Positions 1-6,862 of a DNA stretch of 38,696 nt are shown one piece after another (within the stretch, counting starts at the first letter, position 1; each line of letters opens with the position of its first letter). The position numbers and the translations under genes were made by a program. The notes under the pieces are model-generated. The model searched no databases and was not told the origin of the DNA. It was given only the letters and a program-made list of their open reading frames with translations. Source of the stretch: Treponema sp. (GTDB taxonomy: Bacteria; Spirochaetota; Spirochaetia; Treponematales; Breznakiellaceae); contig JAIRMT010000020.1 in assembly GCA_031258505.1 (NCBI GenBank), positions 1-38,696 on the forward strand, in the 5' to 3' direction.

Positions 1-218
1 CTTAGCGTATAAAACTTCCATACGCTAAGTTAGAAGCTCCATACGCTAAGATGAAAGCTCTATCTTAGCGTATAAAACTTCCATACGCTAAGATGAAAGC
101 TCTATCTTAGCGTATAAAACTTCCATACGCTAAGATGAAAGTTCTAACTTAGCGTATAAAACTCCCATACGCTAAGTTAGAAGCTCTAACTTAGCGTATA
201 AAACCTCCATACGCTAAG
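1..218. repeat. Hairpin tandem array, 42-bp period
   Basis: A 29-base dyad with 10-base arms CTTAGCGTAT and ATACGCTAAG around a 9-base loop starts at positions 1, 64, 106, 148 and 190. Spacings are 63, 42, 42 and 42, all multiples of 21. The dyads are separated by a 13-base linker of the type ATGAAAGCTCTAT. Degenerate copies of one arm (CATACGCCAAG) continue to about 290. The window starts inside or at the edge of the array. The dyads could form stem-loops in RNA. The linker is nearly constant, so this is not a CRISPR array. Confidence 0.9.
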
Positions 219-300
219 CTAGAAGTTATACACACCAAATAAAACCTCCATACGCCAAGATGAAAACTCTATACGCCAAGATAGAAACTCAGTATGTGTC

Positions 301-450
301 TCATACGCAGGCAAGATCGAGATACGATCGTGGATAGGTGCGCTTTATTTTATGGAGCGGGTTAATGAAGCCTATGTTGCTGGCGTATCGGGAGTATCGT
401 TTATGAATCCGTGGGTCAAGTTTAGCATTTATGCGGGGATGCTTTATTAA
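301..450 (+). pseudogene. Possible C-terminal remnant of an unknown protein
   Basis: A stop-free frame of about 50 codons ends with TAA at 448-450. An in-frame ATG sits at 352. The peptide has natural composition and ends in FSIYAGMLY. The upstream part of the frame runs into the repeat array, so any original N-terminus is missing or replaced by repeats. A C-terminal aromatic residue is typical of outer-membrane beta-barrels, but that is only a hint. No family recognised. Confidence 0.25.
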
Positions 451-512
451 AAAAGTATCCGACTAAAACTTCCCCTTATCAATAAGCGCCACACTCAGCT
501 CAGGAACACCGC

Positions 513-540
513 TTGACAAAAATCAAACATCCGTTAAATC
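513..540 (+). promoter_or_regulatory. Candidate promoter for the UROD-like gene
   Basis: TTGACA at 513-518 is followed after 16 bases by TAAATC at 535-540, a weak -10. The gene starts at 574 and has its own AGGAG ribosome site at about 561-565. The -35 is perfect, the -10 is not. Confidence 0.4.
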
Positions 541-573
541 TATGTACAGATTCGCGGTCAAAGGAGCTTTATT

Positions 574-1593
574 ATGTCAAAACGAGAGTTAGTGTTAAAG
601 ACATTCAGAAACGAAAAGCCTGAACGGACGCCTGTTGGGTTTTGGTTTCATTATGCGAAGGATGAACTAGTCGATGGATTTGAAAACCCGGAGGTTTTTG
701 AGGCAAACATTGCAGGCCACAGGAAGTTTTATACAGACTTTCAGCCTGATCTGGTCAAAATTATGACAGACGGCTACTTTATATACCCTAATAAGCTGTT
801 TATGGAGGCAAAAACCCTTGATGACCTACGAAAAGTGCAGCCTATCGGGGAAAACCATGAGTGGATCGAGCGACAGGTGGGCTTTGCCAAGACCATAAGG
901 GGCATATTTGGCGATGAAGTTCTCTCTTTCTATAACATCTTCGCGCCCGCCACGCTTTTCAAGTTTGGCAATCATGGCGAAAAGAACGCCGCAAAGCTGT
1001 TCACGGATTTCGCGGTGGAAGACGCTGCCGCGCTTGCCCGCGCGCTCAGGGTGGTTGCGGGAGACCTCGCCATCCTTGCGCAGCGCGTCATAAGCGAGGC
1101 AAAGATCAGCGGCCTCTATTACAGCGTCCATGATGTGGCGGACAGCCGCTTCAGCGACGCGCTCCGCCTCTCGGTGAACGCGCCGGCTGATCGCGTCTTG
1201 CTTGACGCAGCTAACGAGACAGGCGCGGCCAGCGAAACCGGCGCGCTCAATATCCTCCACATCTGCGGCTATGAGGGACAGCGGAATCAGCTTTCGCATT
1301 ATGTGGACTATCCCGCGCAGATCATCAACTGGGCTACTACGGTGGAAAAGGTTTCCCTGGGGCAGGGGAAGCGACTTTTCGGCGGACGTCCGGTTATTGG
1401 CGGCTTTGATAGCACGGTCAATGGCGTGCTGTACAAAGGCGGCAAGGCGGAGATTGAGGCTGAAACTGGACGCCTGTTGCGGGAGGCCGGAACCACCGGC
1501 GTGGTTCTGGGCGCTGACTGCACCATCCCGCGAGACATCAAGCTGGACCACCTGCGCTGGGTGCGCGACGCGGCTGCGGCTTTTAAGGACTGA
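574..1593 (+). CDS. Uroporphyrinogen decarboxylase/MtaA-type superfamily protein
   Basis: This 339-residue protein has the UROD TIM-barrel family pattern: N-terminal TPVGFWFHY strand, LHICG near residues 228-232, IGGFDST near 275-281 and a C-terminal GADCTIP segment. The N-terminal arginine-rich substrate motif of true HemE (RQAGRY type) is not visible. Instead His229-x-Cys231 and Cys316 match the spacing of the zinc ligands in MtaA/MtbA cobamide methyltransferases. It is therefore more likely a corrinoid- or zinc-dependent methyltransferase-like member than a haem enzyme. ATG is preceded by AAAGGAG. It is monocistronic: a hairpin follows directly and no corrinoid protein lies next to it. Substrate unknown. 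Confidence 0.8.
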   Translation: MSKRELVLKTFRNEKPERTPVGFWFHYAKDELVDGFENPEVFEANIAGHRKFYTDFQPDLVKIMTDGYFIYPNKLFMEAKTLDDLRKVQPIGENHEWIERQVGFAKTIRGIFGDEVLSFYNIFAPATLFKFGNHGEKNAAKLFTDFAVEDAAALARALRVVAGDLAILAQRVISEAKISGLYYSVHDVADSRFSDALRLSVNAPADRVLLDAANETGAASETGALNILHICGYEGQRNQLSHYVDYPAQIINWATTVEKVSLGQGKRLFGGRPVIGGFDSTVNGVLYKGGKAEIEAETGRLLREAGTTGVVLGADCTIPRDIKLDHLRWVRDAAAAFKD

Positions 1594-1627
1594 GCAAGAG
1601 ACGGGGCAAGTATGCCTCGCCTCTTGC
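1594..1627 (+). terminator. Stem-loop just after the UROD-like gene
   Basis: Arms GCAAGAG (1594-1600) and CTCTTGC (1621-1627) are perfectly complementary and enclose a smaller GGC/GCC pairing. The hairpin begins at the first base after the stop codon. The following sequence is A/T-rich but lacks a clean T run, so termination is likely rather than certain. Confidence 0.55.
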
Positions 1628-1638
1628 CTCAAAATTCT

Positions 1639-1772
1639 ATTTATTTACTCATGTTACGCAGGAAGAAAAAACGGTAAGAATTGGTCATCGAAGGGACGCG
1701 AATATTTCATCGCGTTCATTCGCGTAATTCGATGATCTTTTTCTTTCCGGTGCGTAAGGTGAGTCAATAAAT
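1639..1772. mobile_element. MITE-like palindromic element, copy 1
   Basis: The ends form an imperfect terminal inverted repeat. The left end reads ACTCATGTTACGC then GGAAGAAAAA; the right end reads TTTTTCTTTCC then GCGTAAGGTGAGT. The palindrome extends outwards through ATTTATTTACTCA and TGAGTCAATAAAT, and inwards through TCATCGAA and TTCGATGA. The element carries no gene. A second copy lies at 3579-3737 and a rearranged fragment near 4018-4090. An IS630-type transposase fragment is close by, but no ends link the two. Confidence 0.7.
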
Positions 1773-1846
1773 CTGAAATACTCTTCATCCGCTCTTTTCA
1801 TTCCCCTTTCTTCATTTTCTCCTTCCGCCGTATCGTTTCAAATATT

Positions 1847-2077
1847 CCCTCAAGCCGCAAAGGGAAAATAAATCCCGAAAAACTAAAGGAAATGGCGGAA
1901 AACCATCTCGACGGGTATTTAAGGGAATTCGGTGTCTGCTTTCAGGCAATAGACAAAAGATTTAAGTCTCTCGGTATTACCTGTAAAAAAACTTTTACTT
2001 ATTCCGAAAAAAGGGAAGGGTTTTTAACGAAAATTGAGCAGATATTGTGGAAAAACCGAGTGTATGTAGAAGAATGA
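1847..2077 (+). pseudogene. IS630-family transposase fragment
   Basis: About 76 codons match the second half of the helix-turn-helix region of IS630 transposases: a GKINPEKLKEM helix, a YLREFGV...QAIDKRFKSLGI recognition segment, the KKTFTYSEKRE linker, and the start of the catalytic domain at RVYVEE. A stop codon falls where family members continue with the catalytic D-E-S-G motif, and the N-terminal part is also absent. The in-frame ATG at 1892 is inside the remnant and has no good ribosome site. Recognition rests on remembered family motifs. Confidence 0.7.
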
Positions 2078-2110
2078 TCAATAAGCCCAATTCCCCATAG
2101 AGAGCCTTTA

Positions 2111-3508
2111 TCAAACTTTTTGTTTAACTTCGGTCTCGACTCCAGCCCCATCTTTGAACGAAACAAGGTTCTGCGTTGTCTCAAGTGCATAAGATAACAA
2201 AGCGTGATGCTCATATTCCACTTCACCGGTCTGGTTATCAACCGGATCGGCGCGGAAGTGCTGTTTCGGCGGAACAAAATCCGTACAAATGGCGCTGTTG
2301 GCGGCCATTCTGAATATGTCAAGATTACCGAAGTAGTAGTTCCAGCGATCAAACGCACCGGACTCCAGGGCTCCGCCGCCAAACGATGGGTCGGCGAAGA
2401 GCCAGCCCCACGGCTCAACGTAAAACTCAGCCCAGTCATGGCAACCGGTCGAGAACTCCGACACGGACAGGCCGGACTGCCAGCGCGCCGGAACGCCAGC
2501 CATGCGGCAGAGCGTAATAAACAGAATAGCCTGCACACCGCAATCCCCCTTGAGATTCACCGCCGCATACTCAGCAATGTTTTCAATGATCGCGTATTCG
2601 GGCATGAAGGAATAGCGCACCTTACGGGTGATGAAGTCATAGATACGCCGAGCCTTTTTCAGCGGATTGGTCTCGCCATCAAGGATTTCCTCAAGCAGAA
2701 AACGCAGGTACGGCGTAAAGCGGATATGTGGCGCTTGTTCCTCAAGACAAAAGTCGTAGACCCCAGCCTTTGCCGCCGCCGGCTCCGGGCTGACAAACTC
2801 AAGCTGATTACAATAGGTGTACTCGACCCAGAAAACGCTGTCTGGCGCCAGTGCTGTCTCAAAACACACGGTGCGTTGTTCCGCGTCCAACGGCGCAATG
2901 CTGACTTTTGCTGCTGGCGAAGTCCCCAGCAGAGCGATCTTGCTGGTCTGCCGCGCCTCACGGGGTATGGGCAAGTGAACCAGAACACGGCGTCCGGTTT
3001 CTTCAAACGCTTTCTTAACCTGAATAGAGGCGCGAAGCCGTATCTCCGCGCTTCTACCGCCGTCTTTCCGCATGACATCGACGTTTATATCAAGCTGTTC
3101 TTTCCGTTTGTTGGATCGCTCACTCAGATCGGGCGTCAGAAGCCGTTTACGGTAATCGTCCCGTGTTTTCAGCAGGTTATCAAAAAAGCGCCGGTGAAAG
3201 TGCGGCTCGCCCACAACAAAAGCCCAGTCCGCCTCCCCGTTAGCCTTGAGCGCGTCAAGCTCGTCCGGCACGAAGTCGCGGATTTGCTCTCGCATAAGCC
3301 GCTGCGCCGCGTCTACACTATATGGATACTCGTCATGAGCGAGGATATCGAGCGTTTGCGTTTCAATTTCAAGCCGCTGACGCAGAGCGCACGGCAGGTC
3401 TTTCTTCAACAGGGCGGCGATGAGCCGGTTTGCGCCGGCAAAGTCGCCGACAGCCCTGAGCTTCTGCACATCTTCAGGCAGAGGCACAGATTGATAGGCA
3501 AGATTCAT
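2111..3508 (-). CDS. Transglutaminase-like cysteine protease-fold protein
   Basis: This 465-residue protein has a C-terminal transglutaminase-like core. The catalytic triad is visible: Cys323 in KGDCG, His357 in GCHDWAEF and Asp373 in ADPSFGG. It is preceded by the usual helix (ARRIYDFITRKVRYS) before the active site. The N-terminal 250 residues are probably an accessory region of helices followed by beta strands. No signal peptide is seen, so the protein is probably cytoplasmic. In bacteria such proteins are usually peptidases or amidases; the substrate is unknown. The ATG lacks a strong ribosome site. The gene is isolated between mobile or repeat DNA on both sides. Confidence 0.8.
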   Translation of the reverse strand: MNLAYQSVPLPEDVQKLRAVGDFAGANRLIAALLKKDLPCALRQRLEIETQTLDILAHDEYPYSVDAAQRLMREQIRDFVPDELDALKANGEADWAFVVGEPHFHRRFFDNLLKTRDDYRKRLLTPDLSERSNKRKEQLDINVDVMRKDGGRSAEIRLRASIQVKKAFEETGRRVLVHLPIPREARQTSKIALLGTSPAAKVSIAPLDAEQRTVCFETALAPDSVFWVEYTYCNQLEFVSPEPAAAKAGVYDFCLEEQAPHIRFTPYLRFLLEEILDGETNPLKKARRIYDFITRKVRYSFMPEYAIIENIAEYAAVNLKGDCGVQAILFITLCRMAGVPARWQSGLSVSEFSTGCHDWAEFYVEPWGWLFADPSFGGGALESGAFDRWNYYFGNLDIFRMAANSAICTDFVPPKQHFRADPVDNQTGEVEYEHHALLSYALETTQNLVSFKDGAGVETEVKQKV

Positions 3509-3517
3509 AGCAGTAAT

Positions 3518-3546
3518 ATGGACTTAAAAAGGAAAAGCGTCAAGGA
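3518..3546. repeat. 29-bp direct repeat, copy A
   Basis: A 29-base segment beginning ATGGACTTAAAAAGG recurs exactly at 3986-4014. The two copies bracket the second MITE-like element and the 21-bp array, suggesting that the whole block was inserted or duplicated as a unit. Confidence 0.85.
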
Positions 3547-3578
3547 TATGTTTTGTACTTTTGACGTTGACATGGGTG

Positions 3579-3737
3579 TTTTAATATCTCATGTTACGCG
3601 GGAAGAAAAAACGGTAAGAATTTATCATCGAATGGACGCTGATATACGCGAATATTTCATTTCTCTAAAGAAAATTCGCGTTCATTCGCGTCATTCGATG
3701 ATCTTTTTCTTTCCGGCGCGTAAGGTGAGTTAATATG
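3579..3737. mobile_element. MITE-like palindromic element, copy 2
   Basis: It has the same ends as copy 1: CTCATGTTACGCGGG then AAGAAAAAACGGTAAGAA on the left, and TTTTTCTTTCCGGCGCGTAA then GGTGAGT on the right. Internally it differs by short insertions, including TTCTCTAAAGAAAA. The flanks TTAATAT...ATATTAA-like also pair. No coding content. Confidence 0.7.
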
Positions 3738-3749
3738 GGATAATAACAC

Positions 3750-3981
3750 GGATACTCTCCAAGACCAAACGGATACTCTCAGAGACTCAACGGATACTCT
3801 CAGAGACCAAACGGATTACTCTCAGAGACCAAACGGATACTCTCAGAGACCAAACGGATACTCTCCAAGACCAAACGAATACTCTCAGAGACCAAACGAA
3901 TACTCCCAGAGACCAAACGGATACTCTCAGAGACTCAACGAATACTCTCAGAGACCAAACGGATACTCTCCAAGACCAAAC
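3750..3981. repeat. 21-bp tandem array, 11 units
   Basis: Eleven units of the type GGATACTCTCAGAGACC plus AAAC follow one another. All are 21 bases except the fourth, which is 22. Units vary at a few positions (CTCCAAGAC or CTCAGAGAC; GGATA or GAATA). Each unit contains the small palindrome CTCTCAGAG. The 22-base unit breaks the frame phase, which argues against the heptad-repeat ORF seen on the minus strand being a gene. Confidence 0.9.
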
Positions 3982-3985
3982 GGAG

Positions 3986-4014
3986 ATGGACTTAAAAAGG
4001 AAAAGCGTCAAGGA
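3986..4014. repeat. 29-bp direct repeat, copy B
   Basis: Exact copy of 3518-3546, located right after the 21-bp array. Confidence 0.85.
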
Positions 4015-4017
4015 AGA

Positions 4018-4132
4018 AATGAAGTATTCGCGTATATTCGCGTTCATTCGCGGACAAATTCTTACGGTTTTATTTAACGTACCTTACGCGCCGGAGATTC
4101 AAGTCCAACCGCCGAAGATTCAAGTCCAACCG
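4018..4132. repeat. Rearranged MITE fragment and short 21-bp repeat
   Basis: ATTCGCGTTCATTCGCG matches the interior of the MITE-like copies, and AAATTCTTACGG...TTACGCGCC is an inverted version of their left arm. Two units of AGATTCAAGTCCAACCG follow at about 4091-4132 with a 21-base period, then a diverged third. The sequence TGGGCTGTCCCAAAA near 4173-4187 resembles the tip of some insertion sequences, but no transposase is present. Confidence 0.6.
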
Positions 4133-4234
4133 TCAAGGATTCGTCTTCAATCAGCGTTGATTTCTCCACATTGGGCTGTCCCAAAAGAGTAGACATTTTT
4201 TACCGAATTTTACCCGCAAAAAAGTACACGGCAC

Positions 4235-4267
4235 TTGACACATCTTTGTTAGTACATTATAACAAAG
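4235..4267 (+). promoter_or_regulatory. Promoter with operator-like dyad, DUF3793 locus
   Basis: TTGACA (4235-4240) and TATAAC (4258-4263) are spaced by 17 bases, a strong sigma-70-type promoter. A perfect inverted repeat CTTTGTTA (4244-4251) and TAACAAAG (4260-4267) lies across the spacer and -10, where a bound repressor would block transcription. The predicted leader to the ATG at 4395 is about 125 bases long. A metal-sensing repressor such as a Fur/DtxR-type protein would fit the downstream genes, but the dyad was not matched to a known operator. Confidence 0.65.
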
Positions 4268-4394
4268 ATAGCAATAGTTAACTATCAAGATTGGATAAGG
4301 GAGTGATGTTGCCGCCGGACCGGATGTGGGCTGTTTTTGGTCAATCAGCTCCTTGAAAGACTTGCTGTGTCCGGTTTGGGTTTTGGGAGACGAT

Positions 4395-4973
4395 ATGAAC
4401 ACTACGGGTAACTGTTTATTGTTGGATATGACGCTGGCGCGGCATTGCGCGCCGGTCTTGCTGGGGAAAAAACCGGCGGCTCTCTTTCCCATACCCCTGG
4501 GCTGGGACGAGATGCTAACCAAGATGCCGCTGCCGGGAAATATGCGCTTTCTGTTGCTACGGCGTCCGGGGAAGAAGGCGCTGGTTTTTGCCTACCAGTT
4601 GCGGCTCTTGTCCCGCGCGCTGGATACGGACGGGGCGCGTGAAACTCTCGGCGCTTTAGGCTATCCGGCGGCAGAGGAAGCGGGTGATCCTGGTCCGTGT
4701 CTTGCTTTTTTGGAGCGGCGGTTCTGGGAAGGCGCGGATTTTCCCCACGAGGTCGGGTTTTTTCTCGGCTATCCGCCTGAGGATGTGCTTGGGTTCATCC
4801 ATCATCGGGGAAGCCACTGCAAGTTATGCGGTATGTGGAAGGTTTACGGCGACGTGGCGCGGGCGGCGGCCCTGTTTGCCGAATACGCGAAGTGCAGAGA
4901 ACGCTTGCTGAAATACGTTCAAAACGGCGGCGTGATTCTGAGGGAGAAACCGTCCGCAACGTTGGCGGGTTGA
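4395..4973 (+). CDS. DUF3793 family protein
   Basis: This 192-residue soluble protein is recognised as DUF3793 by its FPHEVGFFLGYPPEDVLGF segment (about 117-135), the preceding long helical part and the HCKLCGMWKVYGD motif with Cys142-x2-Cys145. The ATG at 4395 was chosen because GGGAGA lies 4-9 bases upstream; the longer in-frame ATG at 4326 has no ribosome site and its extension is not family-like. DUF3793 genes often occur beside flavodoxin and iron-uptake genes in anaerobes, as here. Its biochemical role is unknown. The CxxC pair suggests metal or iron-sulfur binding or redox chemistry (inference). Confidence 0.8.
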   Translation: MNTTGNCLLLDMTLARHCAPVLLGKKPAALFPIPLGWDEMLTKMPLPGNMRFLLLRRPGKKALVFAYQLRLLSRALDTDGARETLGALGYPAAEEAGDPGPCLAFLERRFWEGADFPHEVGFFLGYPPEDVLGFIHHRGSHCKLCGMWKVYGDVARAAALFAEYAKCRERLLKYVQNGGVILREKPSATLAG

Positions 4974-5078
4974 AAGCGCTAGGAATGACGGTCAATCCGG
5001 TTGTTCCGTTAAATCGCATAAAGCTGTCCAAAACAGATGTTGAGGAACAGTTTTATATATATATTTTAGGAGGCCTAT

Positions 5079-5501
5079 ATGAGTAAGGCGGTAGTTGTTT
5101 ATTGGAGCGGTACAGGAAACACTGAGGCGATGGCGAAGGCTATCGAGAAGGGTTTGAAGGAGGGCGGCGCAGAGGTTACGTTGCTTGAAACCGCACAGGC
5201 GAAGGCGGACATCATTGATCAATACGATCTGTTCGCGTTCGGTTGCCCGGCGATGGGAAACGAGGTGCTGGAAGAAGAGGCGTTCGAGCCTTTTTTCACG
5301 TCCATCGAGGGAAAGCTGGCCGGGAAGAAGGTCGCGCTATTCGGCACGTATGACTGGGGTGACGGTCAGTGGATGCGGGACTGGCAGAAGCGGACGGCGG
5401 ATGCCGGAGCGACAGTGTTCGAGGAGGGCTTTAGTGTCCAGCAGGAATCCTCGGATGAAGAGGCGAGCGCCGCATTCGGCAAGCGATTTGCGGCGTTTTA
5501 G
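5079..5501 (+). CDS. Short-chain flavodoxin
   Basis: At 140 residues this has the standard short-chain flavodoxin length. The FMN phosphate loop WSGTGNTEAMA (about 9-19) follows the first beta strand, and the FGTYDWGDGQWM segment (about 88-99) supplies the second isoalloxazine-contacting loop. Flavodoxin carries single electrons in place of ferredoxin when iron is short. A perfect AGGAGG lies 5 bases before the ATG. It follows the DUF3793 gene by about 105 bases and is followed by a strong hairpin terminator, so the two genes probably form one transcript, with partial read-through to the DUF2325 gene. Confidence 0.93.
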   Translation: MSKAVVVYWSGTGNTEAMAKAIEKGLKEGGAEVTLLETAQAKADIIDQYDLFAFGCPAMGNEVLEEEAFEPFFTSIEGKLAGKKVALFGTYDWGDGQWMRDWQKRTADAGATVFEEGFSVQQESSDEEASAAFGKRFAAF

Positions 5502-5514
5502 GCGGTGAGAAATG

Positions 5515-5545
5515 GGCGGGCTTACGGGTTAGCCCGCCTATTTTA
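5515..5545 (+). terminator. Rho-independent terminator after flavodoxin
   Basis: GGCGGGCT (5515-5522) pairs perfectly with AGCCCGCC (5531-5538) across an 8-base loop, and TATTTTATTTG follows. It lies 13 bases after the flavodoxin stop and before the DUF2325 ribosome site. Confidence 0.85.
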
Positions 5546-5565
5546 TTTGTTGAGAGGAGTATGGT

Positions 5566-5889
5566 ATGAATGTGGTGATTATTGGGGGGAATGACCGGAT
5601 GGTGTGCCGGTATCGGGACATTTGCCGGGAGCATGGGTGTAAGGCGAAGATTTATACGCAGCCTAAGGGGAACTTGGAGTGTCTCATGGGAAGCCCGGAG
5701 CTAATTGTGCTATTCACAAATCCTGTGGCGCATGAGATGATCAGGATTGCAAAGAAGATAGCAGCGGCTCAAGCAATTCCGCTGGTACAGTCGCACTGCG
5801 CGAGTTGTAGTTCCTTGCGGAATGTGCTGGCGGTGGCGAAGCGGGACGGCGTGAATGTGGGGACCACGGGACGTAACGGTAGAAGATGA
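5566..5889 (+). CDS. DUF2325 family small protein
   Basis: A 107-residue protein beginning with the family hallmark VVIIGGNDRMVCRYRDICRE, a Rossmann-like first strand and helix. It continues with LIVLFTNPVAHEM, the second half of the fold, and QSHCASCSSL, which carries a Cys-x2-Cys pair. GAGAGGAG precedes the ATG at 5566; the ATG at 5561 opens a two-codon frame only. Function is not established. The position between flavodoxin and an ABC importer, and the shared CxxC with the DUF3793 protein, suggest a role in metal sensing or iron-sulfur handling (inference). Confidence 0.8.
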   Translation: MNVVIIGGNDRMVCRYRDICREHGCKAKIYTQPKGNLECLMGSPELIVLFTNPVAHEMIRIAKKIAAAQAIPLVQSHCASCSSLRNVLAVAKRDGVNVGTTGRNGRR

Positions 5890-5938
5890 GGCAATTCGTT
5901 GCTTGAATAAATAACGTTATACGAGTATCCTTGCCTCT

Positions 5939-6826
5939 ATGAAAAAGATACAATATCTGTTTTTAGTGTGCATACTCTGTGCGTTGCGCGCCGTGCTTTA
6001 CGCGCAAACCCCTATCAACACGATCGATGTTCTCGGAAGGCGGGTGAGCTTTAGCGCCATCCCACAGCGGATTATAAGCCTCAGCCCGGGCGTTACCGAG
6101 ATACTCTTTGCCATTGGCGCAGAGGCACAGGTGGTAGGCGTTACCGAGTACTGCAACTATCCACCGGAAACCGCGAACCGGACTAAGGTCGGTGGGTTTT
6201 CCGGCATAACGGTTAATGTTGAACAGATCGTGGTACTCAAGCCGGACCTGGTTATTGTTTCCGGGGAGATGCACGAGCGTATCATTGCCTTACTCGACGA
6301 GCTTGGGATCAAGTCCTTCGCCGTTGAGCCGTCAACCTTTGCTCAGGTGTACACGACCATTGAAACCATAGGCCGGTTCACGGGGCATGAGTCGGGCGCG
6401 GCCAGCGTGGTTGCCGCTATGCGCGCCAAGATAACGCGGGCGCAGGCGCAGCGCGGGAATCGGGAGCGGCCTGGGGTGTTCTGGGAACTGACCGACGATC
6501 CGCTTATGAGTACCGGCGGCGGTACTTTTATCAACGAGGCCATCAGTCTGGCTGGCGGGAGAAACATTTTTGAGGACCTTAGTGAGCGCTGGCCCATAGT
6601 GAGTACGGAACAGGTGCTGTTGCGAAGACCCGCGTGGATTCTGGCTGGAGACGATCACGGTGTGGTTATTGATCCGCAGGCGCTTGCGCGGCGTCCGGGC
6701 TGGTCGGCTTTACCCGCAGTGCGGGATAAACACGTCGCGTTGGTGAACGCGGATATGCTCTACCGTTACGGGCCCCGCCTTGCTGATGCGGTGCTGGCTA
6801 TTTCTAACATTTTGTTTGCGAACTGA
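5939..6826 (+). CDS. ABC importer substrate-binding protein, BtuF/FepB-type
   Basis: This 295-residue protein has an N-terminal signal peptide (a KK pair then a hydrophobic run ending ALRAVLYAQ). Its class III periplasmic binding-protein fold shows the first-lobe signature RIISLSPGVTEILFAIGA (about 44-61), VVGVTEYCNYPPE and KPDLVIVSGEM. BtuF-type cobalamin and siderophore or haem binding proteins share these motifs, so the ligand cannot be fixed. No lipobox cysteine is seen, so the protein is probably periplasmic. The ATG has no clear ribosome site. The permease and ATPase genes follow immediately, completing a three-gene importer. The nearby flavodoxin and DUF genes favour an iron chelate or corrinoid. 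Confidence 0.85.
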   Translation: MKKIQYLFLVCILCALRAVLYAQTPINTIDVLGRRVSFSAIPQRIISLSPGVTEILFAIGAEAQVVGVTEYCNYPPETANRTKVGGFSGITVNVEQIVVLKPDLVIVSGEMHERIIALLDELGIKSFAVEPSTFAQVYTTIETIGRFTGHESGAASVVAAMRAKITRAQAQRGNRERPGVFWELTDDPLMSTGGGTFINEAISLAGGRNIFEDLSERWPIVSTEQVLLRRPAWILAGDDHGVVIDPQALARRPGWSALPAVRDKHVALVNADMLYRYGPRLADAVLAISNILFAN

Positions 6827-6862
6827 AGGGGCATCCAACTGCTGAAGCGTTTTTCTCCGCTG

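Noticed and set aside
574..1593. Annotation as HemE
   Set aside because: The HemE arginine motif is not visible and zinc-ligand spacing favours the MtaA-type branch.
826..1632. 268-codon minus-strand ORF
   Set aside because: Antisense shadow of the UROD-like gene.
2204..3733. 509-codon plus-strand ORF
   Set aside because: It lies antisense to the transglutaminase-like gene, which has a clear catalytic triad; the plus frame has random composition.
3787..4047. Minus-strand ORF with VWSLRVS heptads
   Set aside because: It is a translation of the 21-bp array; a 22-base unit breaks the phase and there is no ribosome site.
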